A stretch of 36,280 bases of DNA from a virus. Both the position numbers and the translations under genes were made by a program. The notes under the pieces were generated by a model that saw nothing but the letters and a program-made list of their open reading frames with translations, was not told the origin of the DNA and did not search any database. Location of the stretch: the IMG/VR virus record IMGVR_UViG_3300032050_000401, positions 1-36,280 of that record. One strand, 5' to 3'. Shown here in pieces: positions 30,486 to 36,280 of this stretch (within the stretch, counting starts at the first letter, position 1; each line of letters starts with the position of its first letter).

Positions 30486-31799
30486 ATGCCAGCACCTACA
30501 GTCATTACCGATGCGGAACTGACGGGTCTCCTGAAGAACGTCTATTCCCAGTACCGCGAGAAGGTCCAGAATCTGGTCACCCCGCTCCTCGCCCAGCTCC
30601 AGAAGGCGAAGGCCGGTGGCCCGCGCAACATGCGCTGGGGCGGCAACAACGTGTTCTTCGACGTGGTCGTCGGGCGCCCGTCCGGCTCCACGTTCTCGCA
30701 GGCCGGGTACTTCCCGCCCGACACCACCGCCTCTGAAGTGCAGGGCAACGTCGGCGTGGTGCGTGCGTACACCACGCGCCAGATCGACGGCCTCGCCTTC
30801 GTCGGCACGCAGTCGAAGGATGCCGCCTTCACCACCATCGCCACCAAGACGATGGAGGAAATCAAGGAGGCCAGCCAGATCCTCATGCAGCAGGCGCTGC
30901 ACAACAAGGCGGACGGCGTGGTGGCCATCATCGGCACCGCCTCGACCACCACGTCCATCATCGTCTCGTCCCCCTACGGGGTGTCGGGCGCGGGGCAGGG
31001 TGGCCTGCTCCTCTCGGTAGGCGACTACATCGCCGTGCTGGACACGTCGGCGTCGGACGCCGTGCTGGGCCGGTCGTCCATCACCGCGATCAGCAACAGC
31101 GGTGATAACGCCACGCTGACGCTGGGCACCGCGATCAGCGGCATGGCCGCGACGGACAAGATCGTCAAGGCGACCGCCAGCGACACGTCCTTCAACAGCG
31201 CCATGAACGGGCTCATCAACATCACCAACCGGGGCAACGGGTACGCCTCGCTGCACAACATCTCGAACGCGACCTACGCCATTTGGGACGCGATTCGGAT
31301 GGTGGCCGGCACGGATACCCCGGACGTGAACCAGCCGACTGAGGACGACATCTGGGTGCTGATCCAGCGGATTGCCGGGCGCTCCGGCAAGGACGCCCAG
31401 CTCCGTCCGAAGGAGTTCCTGCTCATGACCACGCCGGGCCTCGGCCAGAAGCTGATGCAGTCCTTCGTGGCGCAGCGCCGGTTTGACAGCAACGGGTTCG
31501 ACACCACGATCAAGGGCGGCTACAAGGCCCTGAACGTGTGCGGCATCCCGATGGTGACGGACTACTACGTCCCCGCCGGGACGATCTACCTCCTCCACAT
31601 CCCCTCGCTCGCGTGGGTGGATGCGAAGGATTGGGGCTTCGTCGAGTTCGAGGGCGCCGGGCCGTGGCGCTGGATTCAGGGCCGGGATGCCTTCGAGACG
31701 ACCTATGCGTGGTACGGGAACATGGCCTGTCTGGCCCGTAACGCGCACGGGTCCATCACGGGCTACACCGACACGGCGCGGTTCTCGCACGTCGTTTGA
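30486..31799 (+). CDS. Major capsid protein (HK97-type fold)
   Basis: A 437-residue protein with GAGGA eight bases before ATG 30486. The sequence has the P22/N4-like capsid arrangement: helical N-arm (LTGLLKNVYSQYREKVQNLV), E-loop region (FDVVVGRPSGSTFSQAGYFP), spine helix (TTIATKTMEEIKEASQILMQ) and C-terminal A-domain strands ending GRDAFETTYAWYGNMACLAR. An extra beta-rich insertion lies about residues 150-230 (SSIIVSSPYG, SAVLGRSSITAISNSG). It forms the shell. It is followed by a UUCG-type hairpin. The role is confident from family look and gene order. Confidence 0.88.
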   Translation: MPAPTVITDAELTGLLKNVYSQYREKVQNLVTPLLAQLQKAKAGGPRNMRWGGNNVFFDVVVGRPSGSTFSQAGYFPPDTTASEVQGNVGVVRAYTTRQIDGLAFVGTQSKDAAFTTIATKTMEEIKEASQILMQQALHNKADGVVAIIGTASTTTSIIVSSPYGVSGAGQGGLLLSVGDYIAVLDTSASDAVLGRSSITAISNSGDNATLTLGTAISGMAATDKIVKATASDTSFNSAMNGLINITNRGNGYASLHNISNATYAIWDAIRMVAGTDTPDVNQPTEDDIWVLIQRIAGRSGKDAQLRPKEFLLMTTPGLGQKLMQSFVAQRRFDSNGFDTTIKGGYKALNVCGIPMVTDYYVPAGTIYLLHIPSLAWVDAKDWGFVEFEGAGPWRWIQGRDAFETTYAWYGNMACLARNAHGSITGYTDTARFSHVV

Positions 31800-31809
31800 T
31801 GCTCGGCAC

Positions 31810-31833
31810 GGGGAGGGGCTTCGGCTCCTCCCC
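31810..31833 (+). terminator. Stable hairpin with UUCG tetraloop after the capsid gene
   Basis: GGGGAGGGGC (31810-31819) pairs with GCTCCTCCCC (31824-31833) over ten positions with one G-U, closed by a C(TTCG)G tetraloop, which is exceptionally stable in RNA. No T-run follows, so it is more likely a partial terminator or an mRNA-stability element that raises capsid expression. Confidence 0.7.
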
Positions 31834-31859
31834 ACAACCCCCTTCCTGAGGAGTGATTC

Positions 31860-32294
31860 ATGGGCAACTTCTTTGCCCCAACGGCTGGCCGGTTTGGCGT
31901 CATGCCGAATCTGCTGGTGGGTCGCTGCGCCGCAGCGATTGGCAATAACACCACCACGACGTACAACTTCGGTGGGCATCCGGCGACGTGCCTCATCAAC
32001 CGGGCGATGGTCTCGGCGGGGACCGTCCCGGCGTCCACCAGCGGGACGATTCTGGCGGTGCTGGAGAAGTACGACAGCACGGCCAACGCGGCGGTGACGC
32101 TGACCGCCAACATCGATCTGGAGGCGCTGACGGCGCATGAGGGGACGGCGGTCAGTCTGATCTCGACGCTGACCACGGCGCAGCGGACACTGCTTCCCGG
32201 CGATACGCTCCGCCTGACGGTGACTACGAACAACACGGTCACCACGGCGGCGGTGGATCTGGTGGCGAACGTCGAGCTGCTGGTCCAGAACTGA
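31860..32294 (+). CDS. Head decoration-like protein
   Basis: A 144-residue protein with GAGGAG six bases before ATG 31860. It is mainly beta (TYNFGGHPATCLINRAMVSA, AAVTLTANIDLEALTAHEG, LLPGDTLRLTVTTNNTVTT), as in jelly-roll decoration or head-fibre proteins, and lies immediately after the capsid gene. No specific family is certain. High Thr content fits a virion surface protein. Confidence 0.62.
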   Translation: MGNFFAPTAGRFGVMPNLLVGRCAAAIGNNTTTTYNFGGHPATCLINRAMVSAGTVPASTSGTILAVLEKYDSTANAAVTLTANIDLEALTAHEGTAVSLISTLTTAQRTLLPGDTLRLTVTTNNTVTTAAVDLVANVELLVQN

Positions 32295-32740
32295 TGACCG
32301 CGCCGATGGTGTTAAACCATCGGGGCACCCCGGAGCCGTCGTCCGAGATTCAGCGGCGGCTCCGGCAGGTGCATCCCCGACTGGAGCTTCGGTACATCGA
32401 AGCCTTCGATGCGCATTGGGCCATCTGTATGCGTTGGGCGGAGAACGACCGGCGCTGGGCCACGATCCAGTCCAACGAAGTCGATCCCAGCCGGAGCATG
32501 GACATTGTCGGCTATCTGCCGATGACCTGCAGCCCGGATGAGGCGCCCGCCTATCTGGAGAAGTCCTTCCGGGAATATCCGGTGGACGAGGTCCGCCGCC
32601 TGACGGATTTCGTTTCTCAGTACAACGCCGTGCAGCCCGCCGAGCAGGCCATGCAGGAGGCCATTGCCGAGGTGCTGGATGGCGCCAACCCCACGTCCCA
32701 GCCCAAGCGGCGGGGCCGTCCCCCCAAAGCGCGGGAGTAG
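32294..32740 (+). CDS. Head-region protein with AT-hook-like C-terminus
   Basis: A 148-residue protein starting in a TGATG overlap. Residues 25-90 are folded and Trp-rich (RLRQVHPRLELRYIEAFDAH, WAICMRWAENDRRW), with a Pro/Asp loop (YLPMTCSPDEAPAYLEKSF). The end reads SQPKRRGRPPKARE, a clear AT-hook-like RGRP core that usually binds the minor groove of DNA. Its place in the head operon suggests a DNA-contacting completion or internal head protein. Confidence 0.65.
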   Translation: MTAPMVLNHRGTPEPSSEIQRRLRQVHPRLELRYIEAFDAHWAICMRWAENDRRWATIQSNEVDPSRSMDIVGYLPMTCSPDEAPAYLEKSFREYPVDEVRRLTDFVSQYNAVQPAEQAMQEAIAEVLDGANPTSQPKRRGRPPKARE

Positions 32741-32746
32741 CAGCCG

Positions 32747-33433
32747 ATGGCGACCGTGACCCGAGCCCAACTGGTGGCCTTGACGCGGGAGTTTATGGAC
32801 GCGGTCGGGTCTGATCGGTGGTCCGACAGCACCATCAAGACGGTCCTGAACGGGGTCTACGATGAGGAATGGTCCAACATCCTCAACGCCGCGCCGTACT
32901 ACACCTTCCAGCAGCTGACCCTGACCACGGATGCCAACGGGCAAATCCCGTTTGCCAGCCTGTCTACCGGGTCGGGCGACAGTCAGAAGAACTACTATCG
33001 CATTTTGTCCGTCTCGGACGGCAACGTCCTGTACGATCAGACGGACTTTCAGTATGTCCCGCTGGCGACCACCACGAACTACCTGCCGACGTACCCCCGC
33101 CTCTACTATCTGATCGGGACGAACGTGCAGATCCTGCCGGTTGGCAGCGGGACGACCATCTACTGCGCGGTGAACTACAAGCCGACGTCGCTGATCGACT
33201 TGGCCACCGATGCGTCCATCATCGACTTCCCCGGGAACAACGAGACGATTCTCGCGCTGGGCGCCTCGTACAAGCTCCTGCTGAAGGGCGGGGCGGAAGT
33301 GGCGGCGGCCCGGAACTATCGGGATCTGGCCAATGATGAGCGCCAGACGATGCTGGACGACCTGCGCCGCCGCACGATCAACCCGACGCGGATGGCCTAC
33401 CCGGACCAGAAGTACGACTGGAGTGGCGGCTGA
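32747..33433 (+). CDS. Head-tail adaptor protein
   Basis: A 228-residue protein. The N-terminus has TRAQLVALTREFMDAVGSDR, then WSDSTIKTVLNGVYDEEW, the helical start of the phage adaptor/connector family. A beta domain follows (NYYRILSVSDGNVLYDQTDF, YYLIGTNVQILPVGSGTTIY, ITYKP-like NYKPTSLIDLATD), and a helical end (GAEVAAARNYRDLANDERQT). Adaptors bind the underside of the portal after packaging. Order portal-scaffold-capsid-small-adaptor-propeller is standard. Confidence 0.74.
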   Translation: MATVTRAQLVALTREFMDAVGSDRWSDSTIKTVLNGVYDEEWSNILNAAPYYTFQQLTLTTDANGQIPFASLSTGSGDSQKNYYRILSVSDGNVLYDQTDFQYVPLATTTNYLPTYPRLYYLIGTNVQILPVGSGTTIYCAVNYKPTSLIDLATDASIIDFPGNNETILALGASYKLLLKGGAEVAAARNYRDLANDERQTMLDDLRRRTINPTRMAYPDQKYDWSGG

Positions 33434-34962
33434 TGGCGGGCGAGCCGGGTGGGGTGCCGCTGTTAGACCAGCAGCCGGCGATGGACGGGGGCCTGAACAA
33501 TGTCTCAGACGACATTCTGGTTCAGCCCAACCAGCTCCGCAAAGCCATCAACTGCCGGTTAACCGACTACGGCGCGATTACCAAGCGCGGCGGCACGCAG
33601 CGGGTTTCCGACGTGGTGGCCAGTGCGTCCATTCTGAACGGGTACACATGGCGCCGGGACGGGGGCACCCAGCAACTGCTGGTGGTCACCAATGAGCGGC
33701 TTTATACCGCAACCTATGGCGCCTTCCCCATCACATGGACCCAGCGCACCGGAGCGGTGTCCGCCACCGTCTCTCCCACGTTCGCCCAGTTCCGGGACGG
33801 GACGAACGATGTGGTGTACATCACAGATGGCGGACTGTTGAACAAGTGGGATGGCACGACCTTTTCGGTCAACTTGGCCAATACGTCGGCGGTCGAATCT
33901 ATCACGGTCCATAACCAGCGGTTGTGGGGTTGCGGCAATAGCAGCTTCCCCGACTCCATCTTCTACTCCGCGCTGAACAACGGCGACAGCTTGGGGAACG
34001 CCAGTGCCAGTGGTGGGCAGATTGTGGTTCGGACGTTTGGCGATGAGACGGTGGTCGGACTGGCGAGCATCAACACCTCGCTGATGATCTTCCACCGACG
34101 CGGGATTTCCCGCCTGACGGGGTATGGGCAAGACGACATCACGGTTGAGCCAGCGGGCGTCACCGCAGATGTCGGCGTGATTGCCAGGCACAGCATTGTC
34201 TCTATTGGCAATCTGGGATTCTTCGTATCAGAACGCGGCTTGTATATGGTCAACGAGGCCGAGGTGGCGCCTGTTGGGACGGTAGACAAGCCCGACCCCC
34301 TGCTGGCCCCGATCCGGGCGCTGACCTCAACGCAGTTTGATGCGATTCGTGCGGCGTTTAACCGGGCGACGCGGGAGTTGTGGATCAGCATCCCCGGGTA
34401 TGGCGTGTATGTCTACCATACCGTGCTGCGGTCATGGGCTGGCCCGTGGGACACCGGCTACCTGTCTCCGGCCACGACCGCCATTTGGGAGACGCTGAAT
34501 ACCGCCGGCCTGCCGGTCATGCTGCGCGGAGACGCCAGCGGGTATGTCAGCCTGTGCGATGCGCCCAGTATCTATCTGGACAATGTAGCGGCGAACGGCA
34601 CCGGCGGCACGCGCTACAGTATGACGGCCCAGTTGCATCGGCTATACTCCGGCGATGATGCGCTGGCCAAGTCGTTGCGTTACGGCTATTTGACCGCCCA
34701 GCTCAACGGGTCGGACTCCTGTTCCGTGACGTGGAAGACGGACATGGTCGCCGGGGCCTATACGCTGCCGGTCTCGACAGCGGGGCTGTGGGGTAGTGGG
34801 ACGTGGGGGAGTGGGTCGTGGGGTGGCCCCAGCAGCAAGAACTATCGGGTGCAGATGGGCGGCACGGGATACTACACGGATATCACCATTATCGACTCAG
34901 GCCGGGCGCTGCCGGTGTTTAGTCGATTCCAGTTGGCAAGCTATGCGCTTGGGAGGCGCTGA
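33433..34962 (+). CDS. P22 gp10-like beta-propeller stabilisation / tail hub protein
   Basis: A 509-residue protein, TGATG-coupled. It begins PLLDQQPAMDGGLNNVSDDI, then AINCRLTDYGAITKRGGTQR, a common start of phage propeller/hub proteins. The middle contains repeats of the form 'VHNQRLWGCGNSSFPDSIFY', 'SLMIFHRRGISRLTGYG', 'GLYMVNEAEVAPVG', 'YVYHTVLRSWAGPW', typical of blades. Such proteins plug the portal-adaptor channel and hold fibres. A short Gly/Trp/Ser stretch (LWGSGTWGSGSWGG, residues about 455-468) is a local duplication. Confidence 0.78.
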   Translation: MAGEPGGVPLLDQQPAMDGGLNNVSDDILVQPNQLRKAINCRLTDYGAITKRGGTQRVSDVVASASILNGYTWRRDGGTQQLLVVTNERLYTATYGAFPITWTQRTGAVSATVSPTFAQFRDGTNDVVYITDGGLLNKWDGTTFSVNLANTSAVESITVHNQRLWGCGNSSFPDSIFYSALNNGDSLGNASASGGQIVVRTFGDETVVGLASINTSLMIFHRRGISRLTGYGQDDITVEPAGVTADVGVIARHSIVSIGNLGFFVSERGLYMVNEAEVAPVGTVDKPDPLLAPIRALTSTQFDAIRAAFNRATRELWISIPGYGVYVYHTVLRSWAGPWDTGYLSPATTAIWETLNTAGLPVMLRGDASGYVSLCDAPSIYLDNVAANGTGGTRYSMTAQLHRLYSGDDALAKSLRYGYLTAQLNGSDSCSVTWKTDMVAGAYTLPVSTAGLWGSGTWGSGSWGGPSSKNYRVQMGGTGYYTDITIIDSGRALPVFSRFQLASYALGRR

Positions 34963-35924
34963 TGGCAACGACAGTCGGACAACATGGCGTAGCCGCCTTT
35001 ACCAACCCGTCAAACGGCGATGCGCTGGACGCCACGGTGGTCAAGGCGAACGACAATACGCTGCGCGATGCTTATGTCACGCACGATGACGACTCGGGTA
35101 TTCACCTGCAGTCGTCCACGCTGGCAGCGCGTCCTGCGGCGGGTACGGCGGGGCGCAAGTGGCTGACGACGGATACCGGCAGCATCAAAGTCTGGTATGA
35201 CAACGGCTCGACATGGGAGGAGATCTCCTATATCCAGTCTTCTGGCACGGTTACCCTCCCGAGTGACCTCTCGGTAGGCGGCAATGCCACGATCACGGGC
35301 GACGGGACGATCAACGGCAACGTGGCGCTGGGCAATGCGACCACGGACACCGTGTCGGTGACGGGTCGCGTCAACACCAGCGTGGTGCCCAGCGTGACGG
35401 CAACGAATGATCTGGGGACGACGTCGCTGCGTTGGCGTGACTTGTATGTCGGCTCGATTACCACGACCGGCACGGTCACGGCCAACACGTTTAGCGGCTC
35501 TGGCGCATCGCTGACGGGGATTGCGGCGTCAGGTATTGCCGCTGGGACGTTTAGTGGGCTTTTCACGTTTGCCAACTCTTTGACATGCAGCCAAAGCATT
35601 ACCGTTGGTACACGCATTGTTGAAAGCTATGGAACGGCTTCAGCATCTGGCACACAGACCGTCAATCTTAGCACCCAAATTGTACGTATTACCCTGACTG
35701 GGAATACAACGCTTACGCTTGGCACGGTTTCTATCGGATCTGTGATTTTGCAGATCGTGCAAGACGGGACTGGCGGGAGGACATTGACCATCACCAATGC
35801 GGTCTATGCTGGTGGCGTGGCTCCAACATGGACGACAACCGCTGGCCGCATGGACATCCTTCATGTTGTTATTGGAGGCGGTGGTCCGTACATCGCCGTG
35901 CTTGGTCAGGACTACGTGCCGTAA
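34962..35924 (+). CDS. Tail fibre A, shares its N-terminus with the next gene
   Basis: A 320-residue protein, TGATG-coupled to the propeller gene. Residues 1-85 contain VKANDNTLRDAYVTHDDDSG, then IHLQSSTLAARPAAGT and SIKVWYDNGSTWEE; the same unit recurs in the following gene. Then repeated beta motifs typical of shafts (LSVGGNATITGDGTINGNVA, LGTTSLRWRDLYVGSITTTG) and a C-terminal tip (TLTITNAVYAGGVAPTWTTT). The N-terminal domain likely attaches the fibre to the hub and the tip binds the receptor. Base composition becomes AT-richer at the tip (after about 35560), which suggests tip exchange. Confidence 0.75.
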   Translation: MATTVGQHGVAAFTNPSNGDALDATVVKANDNTLRDAYVTHDDDSGIHLQSSTLAARPAAGTAGRKWLTTDTGSIKVWYDNGSTWEEISYIQSSGTVTLPSDLSVGGNATITGDGTINGNVALGNATTDTVSVTGRVNTSVVPSVTATNDLGTTSLRWRDLYVGSITTTGTVTANTFSGSGASLTGIAASGIAAGTFSGLFTFANSLTCSQSITVGTRIVESYGTASASGTQTVNLSTQIVRITLTGNTTLTLGTVSIGSVILQIVQDGTGGRTLTITNAVYAGGVAPTWTTTAGRMDILHVVIGGGGPYIAVLGQDYVP

Positions 35925-35931
35925 CTAACAC

Positions 35932-36280
35932 ATGGCTCTCGTCTCCTCGCATCAGGTCAAGGCGTTTGTCAGTCCGTTCCCCGGGCCTGCCCCGGTGAGC
36001 GCCAACGACGTGCGCGGGAACGACAACATCCTGCGCGAGCGGTTCAACGCGCATGACGCCGACGCCAGTATTCACATCCAGTCCGGGACGTTGGCGGCTC
36101 GACCGGCGTCGCTCGCGGAAGGCAGCACCTACTTCTGCACCGACACGCAGGATACCTACACCTACACGGGTGGGGCGTGGGTGCAGTCCGCGTGGGCGCA
36201 CTGGTATGGGGATTTCTACGACACCACCGATCAGGCCATCACCACGATCAACACGGAGCAGCTGGTCACGATCAACTCGA
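35932..36280 (+). CDS. Tail fibre B, 3'-partial, paralogue of fibre A N-terminus
   Basis: Open to the window edge (116 codons). No strong ribosome binding site is seen before ATG 35932, seven bases after the previous stop. It reads VRGNDNILRERFNAHDADAS, then IHIQSGTLAARPASLAEGS and TDTQDTYTYTGGAWVQS, matching the fibre A unit (NDN.LR......HD.D..IH.QS.TLAARPA) in the same order. The rest of the protein is outside the window. Most likely a second fibre or spike using the same dock. Confidence 0.75.
   Translation, partial: MALVSSHQVKAFVSPFPGPAPVSANDVRGNDNILRERFNAHDADASIHIQSGTLAARPASLAEGSTYFCTDTQDTYTYTGGAWVQSAWAHWYGDFYDTTDQAITTINTEQLVTINS

Noticed and set aside
30453-32138. A 561-codon minus-strand frame opposite the capsid gene
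   Set aside because: Same antisense artefact; the plus strand encodes a clear capsid protein.
1-36280. CRISPR array, integrase, lysogeny repressor or attachment site
   Set aside because: No spaced repeat array, no tyrosine or serine recombinase motif and no CI/Cro-like divergent pair was found; the small HTH proteins sit within the early operon.

Overview
The window is a contiguous piece of a high-GC (roughly 60-70% by eye) tailed double-stranded DNA phage. It is dense with genes that overlap by ATGA, GTGA or TGATG, and most starts have AGGAG-type ribosome binding sites, so the host is bacterial. The head set is a P22-like portal, a separate scaffold, an HK97-type capsid protein, an adaptor and a gp10-like propeller. 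Together with a very large LPD38-type ejection protein and the absence of a tape measure or tail tube, this points to a short-tailed (podovirus-like) phage. No phage RNA polymerase, DNA polymerase, integrase or lysogeny repressor is visible. The first and last genes are cut by the window. The right end is in fibre genes and the left end is inside the ejection protein, so the window probably covers most of a genome opened between those two points (inference).

Layout. (1) 1-6338, plus strand: the end of virion morphogenesis (ejection protein) and a lysis module (two small membrane proteins, an NNPGNI-motif wall hydrolase candidate and a CHAP endolysin), closed by a strong intrinsic terminator at 6364-6401. 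(2) 6408-14654, plus strand: a sigma70-like promoter with a repeated nonamer starts a long early/replication operon. It holds small unknown proteins, a PD-(D/E)XK nuclease with a Cys cluster, HTH proteins, a T7 gp4-like primase-helicase, a RusA-like resolvase and a run of tiny accessory genes that includes a tandem paralogous pair. (3) 14712-17595, minus strand: a convergent accessory operon with its own TTGACA promoter. It encodes a MoxR/CobS-like AAA+ ATPase, a partner protein of unknown function, two micro-proteins and a DUF3846-like protein. (4) 17596-18214: a 619-base divergent intergenic region with iteron-like decamers and a near-perfect 18-base direct repeat. (5) 18215-36280, plus strand: the packaging and virion operon. 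Its order is TerS, a structured 282-base spacer, TerL, an AT-richer HNH homing endonuclease, a DUF6321-like protein, an odd tRNA-His, a first adhesin block (modular 964-residue spike and fibre), portal, scaffold, capsid, head-completion proteins, propeller, and a second adhesin block of two tandem fibres sharing an N-terminal domain.

How it works together (inference from families). The early operon copies and recombines DNA using host polymerases. TerS and TerL load DNA through the portal into a scaffold-built capsid. The adaptor and propeller close the head and carry receptor-binding proteins. The LPD38 protein, with two glycine-rich membrane-like segments, would be ejected to make a channel for the genome. 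The holin candidate, CHAP enzyme and wall hydrolase end the cycle. The minus-strand ATPase operon is the least understood part and the best candidate for an undescribed system.
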